NCBI RefSeq assembly: GCF_016616235.1
Contig: NZ_CP067100.1
Span: 3,655,001-3,719,000 of the forward strand
Origin: Bradyrhizobium diazoefficiens
Lineage (GTDB): Bacteria; Pseudomonadota; Alphaproteobacteria; Rhizobiales; Xanthobacteraceae
Length of the DNA stretch: 64,000 nucleotides
Direction: 5' to 3'
The translations under genes were made by a program, and so were the position numbers. Each line of letters starts with the position of its first letter. The stretch's first letter is position 1. The notes under the pieces were generated by a model, which saw nothing but the letters and a program-made list of their open reading frames with translations, ran no database searches and was not told the DNA's origin. Shown here piece after piece: positions 36,402 to 48,143 of the stretch.

Positions 36402-37421
36402 ATGCCGATCGCCACACAGCTGACGGAGCTTCTCGGGATCAGGCATCCGATCTTGTCGGCGCCGATGGATACGATCGCCGGCAGCGGGCTGACCCGCGCG
36501 GTCAGTGACGCCGGCGGCTTCGGCATCCTGGGTGGCGGCTATGGCGACCGCGCGCGGCTGGAGAGTGAGACGAGGGAGCTGAACAGCTTCGCGCCGTTCG
36601 GGATCGGCTTCATCACCTGGAGCCTCGCCAAGCAGCCCGAGCTTCTCGATATCGCGCTCGATGCTCGCCCGCAGGCGATCATGCTGTCGTTCGGCGATCC
36701 CGCGCCATTCGCGCCGCGGATCAGGGCCAGCGGCGCCCGATTGATCTGCCAGGTGCAGAGCGAGGGCATGGCGAAGCAGGCGCTCGATGCCGGCGCGGAG
36801 ATCTTGGTCGCGCAGGGGACAGAGGCGGGCGGTCACGGCGCGGCGCGCACCACGGTTGATATCGTGCCCGCGATCGTCGATCTCGCCGCAGGCCGCGTGC
36901 CTGTCGTCGCGGCCGGCGGGATCGCCGATGGCCGGGGCCTTGCTGCAATGATGATGCTGGGCGCATCGGGCGTGCTGATCGGCACGCGCTTCTATGCGAG
37001 CGTCGAGGCCAACGGCGCGGAGCAGGCGAAGCAGCGCATTCGTGCCGCTGACGGCAACGAGACAGTGCGCGGCGTCGTTCCCGACTGGTCGCGGAAGCTG
37101 TTCTGGCCGGCTCCGTTCACCGCACGCACGCTGGTCAACAACCATATCAAGAGCTGGACCGGCCGCGAGGTCGAGCTGATGCAGCGCGCGGACGAGGTTT
37201 GCGTCGAATATGCGGCGGCAAAACTGGCGGGCGATTTCGAAATCGCGGCCGTTTTTGCGGGAGAGGCGGTCGGCCTGATCCATGATATTCCCGCGGCGGC
37301 CGAGATCGTCGAGCGGATTGCGAGCGAGGCTGAGCAACTTTTGGCCGGACGGAGAAACTCGATGACAGCGGCGCGGGAGTCTTCACCCTCCTCTGGAGGG
37401 GGAGGGTCGCTGCGCACGTAG
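36402..37421 (+). CDS. Nitronate monooxygenase
   Basis: A 339-residue FMN-dependent TIM-barrel enzyme. Landmarks are HPILSAPMDTIAGSGLTRAVSDAGGFGILGG (in parts), LVAQGTEAGGHGA and [30 protein letters not shown], which form the FMN phosphate site. It oxidises alkyl nitronates or related toxic metabolites. GGGAGG precedes the ATG. The last ~15 residues (SSPSSGGGGSLRT) come from a repeat element that extends beyond the stop, so the natural C-terminus may have been altered. Forms a pair with the next gene. Confidence 0.9.
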   Translation: MPIATQLTELLGIRHPILSAPMDTIAGSGLTRAVSDAGGFGILGGGYGDRARLESETRELNSFAPFGIGFITWSLAKQPELLDIALDARPQAIMLSFGDPAPFAPRIRASGARLICQVQSEGMAKQALDAGAEILVAQGTEAGGHGAARTTVDIVPAIVDLAAGRVPVVAAGGIADGRGLAAMMMLGASGVLIGTRFYASVEANGAEQAKQRIRAADGNETVRGVVPDWSRKLFWPAPFTARTLVNNHIKSWTGREVELMQRADEVCVEYAAAKLAGDFEIAAVFAGEAVGLIHDIPAAAEIVERIASEAEQLLAGRRNSMTAARESSPSSGGGGSLRT

Positions 37422-37545
37422 CGAAGCGGAATGCGTAGCGGGGTGGGTGATCTCTCCACTCGGGCAGCGCCTCCGCGGAGAGTCTGTCACCCCACCCCGC
37501 TCGCGCCTCGCGCGATCGACTCTCCCCCTCCAGGGAGGGTAAAGA
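37381..37545. repeat. Repeat element spanning the NMO 3' end and the gap
   Basis: Arms CACCCTCCTCTGGAGGGGGA and CTCTCCCCCTCCAGGGAGGG bracket inner inverted parts (GGGGTGGGTGA and TCACCCCACCCCGCTCGCG). The left arm is read as the final codons of the upstream NMO. It is a common Rhizobiales intergenic element. Confidence 0.75.
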
Positions 37546-37564
37546 CCAACGAGAGAGAACAACC

Positions 37565-39006
<1,442 letters not shown>

Positions 39007-39024
39007 CTTTTAGGACGTGGTCCG

Positions 39025-39237
39025 ATGTGCCTGCTTTGCGACGATGAGAAGGCCTATCAGGCCTACATGAACTATCTCGACAAGATGGAGCGGCAGGGCA
39101 AGGCTGCCGATCCCGATGTCGCCGTCAATGCCGTGCTCGACGAGCTCGAGGCCGCCGCGAATGCGGCTGCCAAAAAAGACGACCCGGCCAACGACAAGAC
39201 CCTGTCTCCGTTCTTCTGCAGCCCGATCAATAAATGA
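39025..39237 (+). CDS. Small Cys-containing protein between gatC and gatA
   Basis: A 70-residue protein of unknown function: [24 protein letters not shown] at the N-terminus, helical Ala-rich middle, and FFCSPINK at the end. The CxxC pair near the start and a third Cys near the end could bind a metal. Its stop overlaps the gatA ATG (ATGA), so it is translated with the Gat genes and is probably maintained there. It is not a known Gat subunit. Confidence 0.75.
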   Translation: MCLLCDDEKAYQAYMNYLDKMERQGKAADPDVAVNAVLDELEAAANAAAKKDDPANDKTLSPFFCSPINK

Positions 39238-40709
39238 CCGATTTGACATCGCTGACGCTCGCCGAGGCCCGCAAGGGCCTCGCGGCCAAGACTTTCACGT
39301 CGCTCGAGCTGACCGACGCGCATCTTTCCGCGATCGAAGCCGCGCGCGTGCTCAACGCCTTCGTGATGGAGACGCCCGACCAGGCCCGCGCCATGGCGCG
39401 CGAGGCCGATGGCAAGATCGCCAAGGGTGATGCCGGCCCGCTCGCGGGCATCCCGCTCGGCATCAAGGATCTGTTCGCGACCAAGGGCGTGCGCACCACG
39501 GCCTGCTCGAAGATCCTCGGCAACTTCGTGCCGACCTACGAGTCCACCGTCACTTCGCAGCTGTGGCGCGACGGCGCCGTGATGCTCGGCAAGCTCAACA
39601 ACGACGAGTTCGCGATGGGCTCGGCGAACGAGACCTCGTGCTTCGGTCCGGTCGGCAATCCGTGGCGGCGCGAGGGCAGCAACACGACGCTGGTGCCGGG
39701 CGGCTCGTCCGGCGGCTCGGCTGCGGCCGTGGCGGCGCTGCTGTGCATGGGCGCGACCGCGACCGACACCGGTGGCTCGATCCGCCAGCCGGCGGCGTTC
39801 ACCGCGACCGTCGGCATCAAGCCGACCTATGGCCGCTGCTCGCGCTGGGGCATCGTCGCCTTTGCGTCCTCGCTCGACCAGGCAGGTCCGATCGCGCGCA
39901 GCGTGCGCGATAGCGCGATGCTGCTGCGCTCGATGGCGGGGCACGATCCGAAGGACACGACCTCGGTCGACATCCCGGTGCCGGACTATGAGGCCGCGAT
40001 CGGCAAATCCGTGAAGGGCATGAAGATCGGCATTCCCAGGGAGTATCGTCTCGACGGCATGCCGGTCGAGATCGAAAAACTTTGGGAAGCGGGCGCGGCG
40101 TGGCTGAAGGCCGCGGGCGCGGAGCTCGTTGAGATATCGCTGCCGCACACCAAATACGCGCTGCCGGCCTATTACATCGTGGCCCCGGCGGAAGCGTCCT
40201 CCAACCTCGCCCGTTATGACGGCGTTCGCTACGGCCTGCGCGAGCCAGCTAAGAACATCCTCGAGCTCTACGAGAACACCCGCGCCGAAGGCTTTGGCGC
40301 GGAGGTGAAACGGCGGGTCCTGATCGGCACCTATGTGCTGTCCGCCGGCTATTACGACGCCTATTATTTGCGTGCCCAAAAAGTGCGGACGCTGATCAAG
40401 AAGGATTTTGAGGATTGCTTTGCTGGGGGTGTCGACGCGATCCTGACGCCGGCAACGCCATCGGCAGCCTTCGGCATCGGCGAGAAGGGTGGCGCCGATC
40501 CGGTCGAGATGTACCTCAACGACATCTTTACGGTGACCGTGAACATGGCCGGCCTGCCGGGCATCGCCGTGCCCGCCGGCAAGGACGCGCAGGGCCTGCC
40601 GCTCGGCTTGCAGCTGATTGGCCGTCCGTTCGACGAGGAGACGCTATTCTCGCTCGGCGAGGTGATCGAGCAGGCCGCCGGCCGCTTCACGCCCGCGAGG
40701 TGGTGGTGA
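39234..40709 (+). CDS. gatA: Asp-tRNA(Asn)/Glu-tRNA(Gln) amidotransferase subunit A
   Basis: A 491-residue glutaminase subunit with the amidase signature: K78 in [12 protein letters not shown], cis-Ser in [13 protein letters not shown] (158-159) and nucleophile S182 in [14 protein letters not shown]. GatA releases ammonia from glutamine for GatB. Length is normal. It overlaps the 70-residue gene upstream and the GTG of the 96-residue gene downstream, so the cluster is tightly packed. Confidence 0.96.
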   Translation: MTDLTSLTLAEARKGLAAKTFTSLELTDAHLSAIEAARVLNAFVMETPDQARAMAREADGKIAKGDAGPLAGIPLGIKDLFATKGVRTTACSKILGNFVPTYESTVTSQLWRDGAVMLGKLNNDEFAMGSANETSCFGPVGNPWRREGSNTTLVPGGSSGGSAAAVAALLCMGATATDTGGSIRQPAAFTATVGIKPTYGRCSRWGIVAFASSLDQAGPIARSVRDSAMLLRSMAGHDPKDTTSVDIPVPDYEAAIGKSVKGMKIGIPREYRLDGMPVEIEKLWEAGAAWLKAAGAELVEISLPHTKYALPAYYIVAPAEASSNLARYDGVRYGLREPAKNILELYENTRAEGFGAEVKRRVLIGTYVLSAGYYDAYYLRAQKVRTLIKKDFEDCFAGGVDAILTPATPSAAFGIGEKGGADPVEMYLNDIFTVTVNMAGLPGIAVPAGKDAQGLPLGLQLIGRPFDEETLFSLGEVIEQAAGRFTPARWW

Positions 40710-40996
40710 ATGTCGCTGGCTTCATCGCAAGTCTCGAGGGCGCTGCGCCCGCGCCGGGCCTGAACGCGCCGCTCGCCGGTCTCTGGTGGGCGGCGAAGGG
40801 TGACTGGGACCGGGCGCACAAAATCGTCCAGGACGAGAGCAGCCGCGAGGCAGCCTGGGTGCACGCCTATCTGCACCGCGTCGAGGGCGACCTCGGCAAT
40901 GCCGGCTACTGGTACCGCCAGGCCGGCCAGGTGGCGGCAAAGGATTCATTGGAGGCGGAGTGGCAGCGGATCGCTGCCACGCTGCTAGCGCGGTGA
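40706..40996 (+). CDS. Small hypothetical protein after gatA
   Basis: A 96-residue protein starting at a GTG that overlaps the gatA stop (GTGA). Its sequence ([38 protein letters not shown], in parts, then [21 protein letters not shown]) looks like a short helical repeat protein, with features of TPR/Sel1-like helices. No known family was recognised. It is convergent with the lipoprotein gene, overlapping by 12 bases. Translational coupling implies co-expression with GatCA. Confidence 0.75.
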   Translation: MNVAGFIASLEGAAPAPGLNAPLAGLWWAAKGDWDRAHKIVQDESSREAAWVHAYLHRVEGDLGNAGYWYRQAGQVAAKDSLEAEWQRIAATLLAR

Positions 40997-41686
40997 GGGC
41001 GGAGCGCCGCGTATTCCCTGTTGCGGCGTCAACATGTCCTTCGGCAGCAGATAATCGTGCACGTGCGGGCAGACATTGCCAAGTCCGCATTTCTCGGCCT
41101 TGATGATCGGCTCGAGCTGCGCGAGGAGCGCCCTGGCGTTGAATATCCTGGGCGGTGCCGCGGTCATCGGTGCGGCCAGGAAGTGGACGTCGGCTTCGAT
41201 CCCTGGCTTGGGACCAGCCGCGGCGGGAGCCGTGTAGACGAACAGCATGCCGCCGCGCGCCAATCTGACCGGTGCCAGCGGCCGATTCGCTGCATCGGTG
41301 CTTTCAGGACGGAACGAGAATGCCGAGGCTTCGTCCCGCGATACCGGAATGTGCGTCTTGAGCGATGGGATTGCGCTGGCGAGCCGGGGACCGAGGCGAT
41401 CCTCCGACGGCTGACGCCGCATGACGAACCGCACGTCCGACAGGATCTCGAATCCGGCAAAGCCTTTTTCGAGGGCAAGCTCGGCACAGCGATTGAGCCA
41501 GTAGACCTGGACGGTCTCGCGGGTGGTGTACCCGTTGCCCTGGAACGTGACCCGATAGACGTCAGGCCGCAATTCCCGGACGTCCGCGCCGCCAGTCAGA
41601 CCTGATTGCTGATACGGTGTCGCACACGAGGTGAGCATGGCGGCCGCAGCTGCCAACATCAAAGCACGAATAAATATACTAAACAT
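40985..41686 (-). CDS. CC0125/CC1285-family lipoprotein
   Basis: A 233-residue lipoprotein: signal peptide with lipobox LTSC and Cys21, then [19 protein letters not shown] and [16 protein letters not shown], typical of the Caulobacter CC0125/CC1285 family. Function is unknown. Outer-membrane attachment is expected since Ala follows the Cys. It is transcribed against the gat genes, within the gatA-gatB interval, so gatB has its own or a read-through promoter. ATG at 41686 is chosen as the start of the signal peptide. Confidence 0.82.
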   Translation of the reverse strand: MFSIFIRALMLAAAAAMLTSCATPYQQSGLTGGADVRELRPDVYRVTFQGNGYTTRETVQVYWLNRCAELALEKGFAGFEILSDVRFVMRRQPSEDRLGPRLASAIPSLKTHIPVSRDEASAFSFRPESTDAANRPLAPVRLARGGMLFVYTAPAAAGPKPGIEADVHFLAAPMTAAPPRIFNARALLAQLEPIIKAEKCGLGNVCPHVHDYLLPKDMLTPQQGIRGAPPSPR

Positions 41687-41881
41687 ATGCAACGCCCCCA
41701 ATGCGCAACTTCTAAGGTACATGAGGCGTTGGCGTCAATGCCCGGCAGTGTGTCGCCGGAGCGAGGCGGAAGCGCCGCGCCGCATCCGAGGGAGTGTGCG
41801 GCGATCTCCAGCTTGACTGGCGCGACCCGTTGCGCGAAGCCCAATCATCCCCGATATGATCTGATCCGGACACCGAGACCG

Positions 41882-43366
41882 ATGAACGCACCTGCCGCAT
41901 CCCACAAGCTTCTCAAAGGCGCTACCGGCGATTGGGAGATGGTCATCGGCATGGAGATCCATGCCCAGGTGACCTCGAACTCAAAACTGTTCTCGGGCGC
42001 TTCGACCGCATTCGGCGGCGAGCCGAACAGCCACGTGTCGCTGGTTGACGCGGCGATGCCGGGCATGCTGCCCGTGATCAACGAGGAATGTGTCAGACAG
42101 GCTGTCCGGACCGGGCTCGGCCTCAATGCTCAGATCAACCTGCGCTCGGTGTTCGACCGCAAAAACTATTTCTATCCGGACTCGCCGCAGGGTTACCAGA
42201 TCAGCCAGTATAAGTCGCCGGTGGTGGGCGAGGGCGAGGTCCTGATCGAGCTCGACGGCGGCCGCAGCGTCACCATCGGAATCGAGCGGCTGCATCTGGA
42301 GCAGGACGCCGGCAAGTTGATGCACGACCAGTCGCCGACCATGTCCTATGTCGATCTCAACCGCTGCGGCGTGGCGCTGATGGAGATCGTCTCCAAGCCC
42401 GACATCCGCGATGCCGAGCAGGCCAAGGCCTATGTGACCAAGCTGCGCTCGATCCTGCGCTATCTCGGCACCTGCGACGGCGACATGGAGAAGGGGAGCT
42501 TGCGCGCCGACGTCAACGTCTCCGTGCGCAAGCCGGGCGCGCCGCTCGGCACCCGCTGCGAAATCAAGAACATGAACTCGATCAACTTTATCGGCCAGGC
42601 GATCGAGTTCGAGGCGCGCCGGCAGATCGAGATCCTGGAGGACGGCGGCCAGATCGACCAGGAAACCCGGCTCTATGACCCCAACAAGGGCGAGACGCGC
42701 TCGATGCGCTCCAAGGAAGAGGCGCATGACTATCGCTACTTCCCAGATCCCGACCTCCTGCCGCTCGAGTTCAGCCAGGAGTTCGTCGACGCGCTGAAGG
42801 CCGAGCTCCCCGAGCTGCCGGACCAGAAGAAGACGCGCTTCGTCGCCGATCTCGGCCTGTCGGCTTACGACGCGAGCGTGCTCGTTGCCGAGCGCGAGAG
42901 CGCGGTGTTCTACGAAACCGTGCTGGACAAGCTCGCCAACCGCGCGCGCGACGGCAAGATGGCGGCGAACTGGGTGATCAATGAGCTGTTCGGCCGTCTC
43001 AACAAGGAAGGCCGGGATATTACGGACTCTCCGGTTGGCGCCGAGCAGCTTGCCGCGATCATCGACCTGATCGGCGAGGGCACGATCTCGGGCAAGATCG
43101 CCAAGGATCTGTTCGAGATCGTCTGGCAGGAAGGCGGCGATCCCCGCGCGCTGGTCGAAAGCCGCGGCATGAAGCAGGTGACGGATCTTTCGGCGATCGA
43201 AAAGGTTGTCGACGACATCATTGCCGCCAATCCCGACAAGGCCGCGCAGGTCAAGGACAAGCCGCAGTCGCTCGGCTGGTTCGTCGGCCAGGTGATGAAG
43301 GCATCCGGCGGCAAGGCGAACCCGCAGGCGGTCAACGACCTGCTCAAGTCCAAGCTCGGCATCTAA
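41882..43366 (+). CDS. gatB: Asp-tRNA(Asn)/Glu-tRNA(Gln) amidotransferase subunit B
   Basis: A 494-residue Gat[40 protein letters not shown], the metal and ATP-binding core to about residue 290, [13 protein letters not shown], and the C-terminal YqeY-like helical domain ([16 protein letters not shown] and LIGEGT). It activates the misacylated glutamate or aspartate and adds ammonia. ATG at 41882 is chosen; the frame stays open upstream but without homology. Confidence 0.96.
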   Translation: MNAPAASHKLLKGATGDWEMVIGMEIHAQVTSNSKLFSGASTAFGGEPNSHVSLVDAAMPGMLPVINEECVRQAVRTGLGLNAQINLRSVFDRKNYFYPDSPQGYQISQYKSPVVGEGEVLIELDGGRSVTIGIERLHLEQDAGKLMHDQSPTMSYVDLNRCGVALMEIVSKPDIRDAEQAKAYVTKLRSILRYLGTCDGDMEKGSLRADVNVSVRKPGAPLGTRCEIKNMNSINFIGQAIEFEARRQIEILEDGGQIDQETRLYDPNKGETRSMRSKEEAHDYRYFPDPDLLPLEFSQEFVDALKAELPELPDQKKTRFVADLGLSAYDASVLVAERESAVFYETVLDKLANRARDGKMAANWVINELFGRLNKEGRDITDSPVGAEQLAAIIDLIGEGTISGKIAKDLFEIVWQEGGDPRALVESRGMKQVTDLSAIEKVVDDIIAANPDKAAQVKDKPQSLGWFVGQVMKASGGKANPQAVNDLLKSKLGI

Positions 43367-43925
43367 CCTCACGCGTTCGAACGAGGTGGCGGACACGTAT
43401 CGTCACCTCGCCCGGCGTCGAGACAGACGCGCACGCATCGCCGGCGGCGCGCTTCATTCGTCAAGGTCACGATGCGAATCGCGGGTCGCGCGATTCGCGC
43501 AAAACGGCGACTTGCACACGCTCTGACGAGCGCTTCCGCCATTAAGCATGAAAATAATTTCGTTGCCAAAATTCACGACTCAGAGTCCGCGACTCTGCCC
43601 GGCGACGCGATCGCGCGCGCTGCAGCGCGCGTCATCGCACTGATCATGCGCGATGTGCGCGTGCAGAATATTACTTGCTGCATAGGGTTTTCTTGCAATC
43701 GCTGCGCTCGTCGACATCGATGCGGCGCGAAGCATTTGCGATCGTGGACGCGCGTCTCTGCGTGTCGGCAAATCAGGCGCGGCTGGCGCACGCGCACTGC
43801 GCCGTCAACACTTCCTTAAGTCAGAAGATGTTTTTTTCGTCGTGTTGGTGTATTCGGGATGAGTGTGCATCTCGATCCCCGAGTGCACGCAGCGATTAAA
43901 GCCATCTCACACATCGGAGGGCAAC
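43367..43925. other. Gene-free, palindrome-rich stretch after gatB
   Basis: No gene is supported over ~560 bases. It has three perfect inverted repeats: GCGAATCGCG/CGCGATTCGC at 43474-43498, CAGAGTC/GACTCTG at 43581-43597 and the 18-base CGCGCGCTGCAGCGCGCG at 43614-43631. The first could act in gatB termination although it lacks a T run. The later part (TAGGGTTTTCTTGC, TTCGTCG) may hold the promoter for the lysine-rich peptide. Confidence 0.6.
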
Positions 43926-44018
43926 ATGGCCAAGAAAGCGAAGAAGGCGAAGAAGGCGAAGAGCGCAGTGAAGAAGACTGCGAAGAAGACCCGCAAGGTC
44001 GCGAAGAAGAAGAAGTAA
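43926..44018 (+). CDS. 30-residue lysine-rich histone-like peptide
   Basis: Short frame starting MAKKAKKAKK and ending VAKKKK; of 30 residues about 17 are Lys, plus Ala, Thr and a single Arg. GGAGGGCAAC lies directly before the ATG, a strong ribosome site. The composition matches small histone H1/Hc1-like peptides and the basic tails of TopA and RNase R, so nucleic-acid binding is likely but not shown. The stop is followed by a short stem TGCCGGC/GCCGGCA at 44034-44056. Homopolymer-like lysine codons could be a trap for false calls, but the ribosome site supports expression. Confidence 0.65.
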   Translation: MAKKAKKAKKAKSAVKKTAKKTRKVAKKKK

Positions 44019-45092
44019 CTTCGCTTCTGAAGTTGCCGGCTCTTTGAGCGCCGGCACGTCATCAGCACCTCCCAAAGGTTCTGGTCGACGATAGAGGGTG
44101 TCGGCGAGACATCAGGTCAACGGTCGGATCGCCTCTTTCGCGGTCCGGCAGAAGAAACAAGTTTTCTTCGTTCGGTGCGGTTCTCTTTCCAAAGGGCTCC
44201 GCAATTTCACAAGCGGCCTTCGGGCCAACGTGGAATCTGGTCCTGACGTGTTCGCCGACGCCCTCGTTCTGTTGAGGCCGGGGCATTGCCGGCATTCCCA
44301 TTTCCCCACATTGCTGATCCGACCGCGCCGTGGCTGCGCTGATGCGACCGTACTGCCCGGGGCAGGCGCGCGACGGCATTGCGCCTGCTCGACGTTCGCA
44401 CGGGAGCGCCCTCATTCACGGCAGGGCCATCGCATGTGGCCTGTTGGACGGCCTGAGCGCGCGCCTCGTCCTTCGAGATGACCGCTCCGCGGTCTCCTCG
44501 GGATGAGGCAAGCGGCACCTTTGCCCGCCGAAACTCCTTCCGCGTACTCCATCCAGAGGGCCCGCCAAAGGCGGGCGTCTCGAAGGATGGCCGCAGGGAC
44601 GCCGCTTCCATATGCGATCGCCCTGCACGGTGTCATCGTCCGGCTTCCGATCGGGCGATCAAGTAACGCCGTGGCATTTCATGCGACGATTGCCGTCTCT
44701 GCAAATATTGGGTCATCCGCCCAGCGGGCGACGACAACGCGCGGCGCCATGCTCGATGCCCACGCGCCACTCCGCGCGATGGTTATCGTTGTCCGAAAAT
44801 CGCACGGTAAACCGAATCTGACGAATCTCGGAAATCCCTGCAGAACGAAGACTTTTTGAATTCGGCGAGCGGATGGCGCGCCGTCGCGTTTACGTCTGCT
44901 TCATCGCGATACTTAAACTGCCATTCAAATTTGCCCGCCATCATCGCCTCCAACAAGCCGGCAAACGGCATTGGGCAAGAAGACTCGGGGATGAGTTGAA
45001 CCGTGTGTGATCCAGGAAGGGTCATGCACATCAGAGTTGGACGGGAGCCGCACTCGGGGAACGAGGCGGCACAAGAAAAAAGGGGATGCGTG
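44019..45092. other. Gene-free stretch with a mosaic repeat
   Basis: About 1.07 kb with no supported gene; frames here lack ribosome sites and homology. From 44421 to 44600 lies the second copy of the long intergenic repeat also found at 22135-22320. The remainder shows short palindromes only. Confidence 0.6.
44421..44600 (+). repeat. Long mosaic intergenic repeat, copy 2
   Basis: Aligns with 22135-22320 read on the opposite strand. Common blocks are GCAGGGC(A/C)ATCGCATGTGGC, GCGCCTCGTCCTTCGAGA, and AGGGCCCGCCAAAGGCGGGC. Divergence is mostly single bases with a few small gaps. Confidence 0.8.
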
Positions 45093-45359
45093 ATGTTTCA
45101 GGGTACTTTCGATCTCGATACGGCGACGCCGATCGATGCGAGCGCGCTGTCGGACGTGCTGTTCGAGCGCGGAATCTATTGGGCGAGCGGCCGCTCCGGC
45201 CTGGTCGATCTCGTCGCCGCGCATAAATGGTTCAACCTCGCCGCCCTGAAGGGCCGCAAGGACGCTGTGGCGCTGCGCCAGGAAATCGCCAGCCAGATGT
45301 CGGATGCCGAGATCGCGGCCGCCCAGCGCGATGCGAGGGCGTGGGTTTCGGCCCAGTGA
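45093..45359 (+). CDS. Small Sel1-like repeat protein
   Basis: An 88-residue protein with one recognisable Sel1-like unit (DLVAAHKWFNLAALKGRKDAV) between a short N-terminal region and a helical tail (ASQMSDAEIAAAQRDARAWVSAQ). Sel1/TPR-like repeats mediate protein contacts; a single repeat cannot give a specific function. ATG at 45093 is taken; GTG at 45090 is adjacent. AAAAAGGGGA lies upstream. The gene stands alone before tRNA-Ser. Confidence 0.72.
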   Translation: MFQGTFDLDTATPIDASALSDVLFERGIYWASGRSGLVDLVAAHKWFNLAALKGRKDAVALRQEIASQMSDAEIAAAQRDARAWVSAQ

Positions 45360-45662
45360 GCGGAGACCGGCATCCGGATCCGTGCTTCAGGCGCGCGCGG
45401 TTGGGCTGAATCAAGTTCGTTGACCGTGCTACCGCTCAAGAACCCGCACGGCACGAGCGATCCAACCGGAATGGCGAGCCGGTGCTGATGGCGCCTCGCA
45501 TGGCGGCCCCGGCGATCCAGCCGCTGGAGGCGGACACGCATATATAAGGAGAGCGCGAATCGGGGCAGTTCAGCGGCACTGATCCTTGCGCCAGGCTTTC
45601 GCGGCCGTTCGACGATCGCTTTCAGTTGAAACGGCGCAATCGGGCTTGATTCTGCTGCTGGG

Positions 45663-45755
45663 TGGCGGAGAGGGAGGGATTCGAACCCTCGATACAGCTT
45701 GAGACCGTATGACGCTTTAGCAAAGCGTTGCCTTCAGCCACTCGGCCACCTCTCC
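45663..45755 (-). tRNA. tRNA-Ser(GCT)
   Basis: A 90-base tRNA plus encoded CCA on the minus strand. The acceptor GGAGAGG at 45755-45749 pairs with CCTCTCC at 45673-45667; GGTTCGAATCC forms the T-loop region. The anticodon loop CTTTGCTAAAG (around 45723-45713) gives anticodon GCT. The long variable arm (about 15-20 bases, TACGGTCTCAAGCTGTA) is the class II serine type. It reads AGC and AGU. Confidence 0.95.
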
Positions 45756-46552
45756 GGTGCGAGCCTTATGCATCTAATTGCTTGGGCTGGTCAATTTGGA
45801 AGCGCGTGTTTTCGTTCGAATATTCCCAGCGATCTTCGAAACAAGACGGGTCTCCCCTCGGGGCGAGAACCCCAATTCCCCGCCAACGGGCATAGAGCCG
45901 GCATGTCCGGCCGGTGTCGCAGGGGCGGTTTCCCGCACGCAAGCCGCCTTTTCTCGAATACGCGGCTGAGTTTCTCGCCAAAGTCAGCGAGCGCGGCGGA
46001 AGGTCGGGCTGCCGGGCTCGATCCGACCTGCCGGCACGCGGCGGGCCTCGCCGTGACCACGCCTGCGCAGGATGAGGGGCGCGAACGAGAGGGGCATGCC
46101 TTCTCCTTGAGTGTCCTTCCGATTCTGCGATTCGAGTGCGCGACAGCCGTTTCGGACCCGCTCCCAGTTGGGTCGCCTTATGTGTGGAACTTTGAAGGCA
46201 AATGGAACCGTCTCGAAAACATTAGCTTTAACAATGCGTTACGAGGGCGCGTCGATCACATCTGCGTGTTATTTGTGCAACACTCTCTGGGAAACGCGCG
46301 TCATAGGCCCGTTCCGGAGCGTTCTGTTGTTGTGTGTGCAAGGACGTTCGGTAATTGTGACTGAGCGACGGAGGGGGGCATCCCGAGGTCGTCCCGTTTT
46401 AGGTGGTTCGCTTAAGTCCCTCGCGTTCAGCGGGTGTGTCCGAAGGCGCGAAGCGGCTAAGCGGTGAGTTAAGGGACAAGGGAACCAACCTTAGGGTGTC
46501 GTCACCCAGCGGATCCGGAACCTTCCCTATAGAGCAAACTTGGAGGTTTAAC
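45756..46552. promoter_or_regulatory. Long upstream region of the porin gene
   Basis: Nearly 800 bases without a supported gene. A frame from 45699 is open but starts inside the tRNA and lacks homology. The part after about 46190 is relatively AT-rich, including AACATTAGCTTTAACAATGC near 46220-46240 and GTTATTTGTGCAACAC near 46268, plausible promoter and long 5' leader for a highly expressed porin. TGGAGG precedes the porin ATG. Confidence 0.5.
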
Positions 46553-48085
46553 ATGAAGTTGGTTAAGAGCCTTTTGCTCGGTTCAGCGGCGGGTCTGATC
46601 GCCGTTGGCGGAGCACAGGCAGCCGATCTCCCCGTGAAGGCCAAAGCGGTCGAATACGTGAAGATCTGCTCCCTGTACGGTGCCGGATTCTACTACATCC
46701 CGGGCACTGATACCTGCATCAAGCTGGGTGGTTATCTGCGCGCTGAAGTCGGGCTGAACACCAATAGCATCTACGGCATTGAGAACGGTTCGCCGGGTGG
46801 CGCGAAGAACCGCCTCAGCAACTACTACACCATGCGCGCTCGTGAAGATCTCAACATCGACACGCGCACCGCGACCGAGTACGGCGTCGTCCGCACCTTC
46901 TTTGATGCGACGTTCTCCTGGACCACCGGCGGCTATATCGGCACCGGCTCCGCTACCGGCGCGACCGCTTACAGCTCGACGATCGCTGGCTCGACGACCC
47001 TCAATCCCAGCGACGGCGGCACCTCGGGCGGTTCGCTCGGCGTGTACTACGCCTTCATCCAGTTCGCTGGCTTCACGATGGGTAAGGCCGTGTCGCAGTT
47101 CGACGCGCCCTGGACCAACTATCCCGGCAACAACATCGACAGCCTCGTCGGCGGCAGCGGCACGGTCACTGGCGTCAACCAGTTCAGCTACACCGCTGAC
47201 TTCGGTCAGGGCGTGACGGCGTCGTTCTCGGCAGAAGATAGGGCGGCCTACTATGATGCCGGCAACATCAACCTGACGGGTGCGACGGCAGCCGGCTTGG
47301 TCGGTGGCTCCTACGGTTCGAACGGCATCGGCGGCACGCGTTCGCCGAACCTCGTCGGCATGGTCCGTGTCGACCAGGCCTGGGGCCTCTTCCAGGCGTC
47401 GGTTGCTGCGCATGACAACCACGTCGGCTACTACGGCGCGACCGAACTGACTGGCCATCCCGACGACAAGTGGGGTTGGGCGGTTCAGCTCGCTCTGTCG
47501 ATCAAGAACATCCCGACTGGTGCGGGTGACGTGATCAACATCCAGGGCGTCTACACCGACGGTGCGACCCGCTACAACTTCCAGAACCTGGCGGGCAGCA
47601 CCTATTCCATCTACGGCGACACCGGTGCCTTCGGCGCCTATCAGAGCCTTGGCATCGCCAGCGCGCCCGATACGGTGTACACGACCGGTTCGAGCCAGGA
47701 GTCGGTGAAGACCTGGGGCTTCCGTGGTGCCTACACCCACAACTGGGATCCGTACTGGAACACCGCGATCTACGGTGCCTATGCCCACGCTGGCTTCGGC
47801 TCCTTGGGTAAGGCGGCGATTTGCGCCAACATGGTTGGTTTGCTGGGCCTCACCGGCACTTGCGACCCCAACTTCAATGTTGGCCAGGTGGGTCTCATCA
47901 CCCGCTGGACGCCCGTCAAGAACCTGACCTTCTCGGCCGACCTGAACTGGACCCGCATCGATCAGAAGTATTCGGGTCTGATTGCGGCTCCGGCGATCGC
48001 TGGCACGGCCAAGCCGGCCGCTGTGTACGAAATGAAGGACCAGGACTCGTTCACCCTGCTCCTCCGCGCTCAGCGCAACTGGTAA
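46553..48085 (+). CDS. Omp2b-type outer-membrane porin
   Basis: A 510-residue porin: signal peptide MKLVKSLLLGSAAGLIAVGG ending AQA, mature start ADLPVKAKAVEYVKICSLYGAGFYYIPG, then GGYLRAEVGL and many alternating beta strands rich in Gly, Tyr and Thr, ending FTLLLRAQRNW with the terminal aromatic residue used for outer-membrane insertion. This is the Rhizobiales porin family (Brucella Omp2a/2b). It forms trimeric general diffusion channels. Codon use is strongly biased to C-ending codons, as in a highly expressed gene. A strong terminator follows. Confidence 0.95.
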   Translation: MKLVKSLLLGSAAGLIAVGGAQAADLPVKAKAVEYVKICSLYGAGFYYIPGTDTCIKLGGYLRAEVGLNTNSIYGIENGSPGGAKNRLSNYYTMRAREDLNIDTRTATEYGVVRTFFDATFSWTTGGYIGTGSATGATAYSSTIAGSTTLNPSDGGTSGGSLGVYYAFIQFAGFTMGKAVSQFDAPWTNYPGNNIDSLVGGSGTVTGVNQFSYTADFGQGVTASFSAEDRAAYYDAGNINLTGATAAGLVGGSYGSNGIGGTRSPNLVGMVRVDQAWGLFQASVAAHDNHVGYYGATELTGHPDDKWGWAVQLALSIKNIPTGAGDVINIQGVYTDGATRYNFQNLAGSTYSIYGDTGAFGAYQSLGIASAPDTVYTTGSSQESVKTWGFRGAYTHNWDPYWNTAIYGAYAHAGFGSLGKAAICANMVGLLGLTGTCDPNFNVGQVGLITRWTPVKNLTFSADLNWTRIDQKYSGLIAAPAIAGTAKPAAVYEMKDQDSFTLLLRAQRNW

Positions 48086-48111
48086 GTTTGGTCTAACGAC
48101 CTGACAGAGAG

Positions 48112-48143
48112 CCCCGGCGGGAAACCGCCGGGGTTTTTGTTTT
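48112..48143 (+). terminator. Porin terminator
   Basis: Stem CCCCGGCGG (48112-48120) and CCGCCGGGG (48125-48133) around GAAA, followed by TTTTTGTTTT. One of the clearest intrinsic terminators in the window. Confidence 0.93.

Noticed and set aside
43474..43498. gatB intrinsic terminator
   Set aside because: The stem is perfect but it lies over 100 bases after the stop and is followed by GCAAAACGG, not a T run.
44098..44481. Plus-strand frame of 127 codons
   Set aside because: Reaches into the mosaic repeat and has no ribosome site or conserved pattern.
45699..46364. Plus-strand frame of 221 codons
   Set aside because: Starts inside tRNA-Ser(GCT) on the other strand, no ribosome site, no homology.
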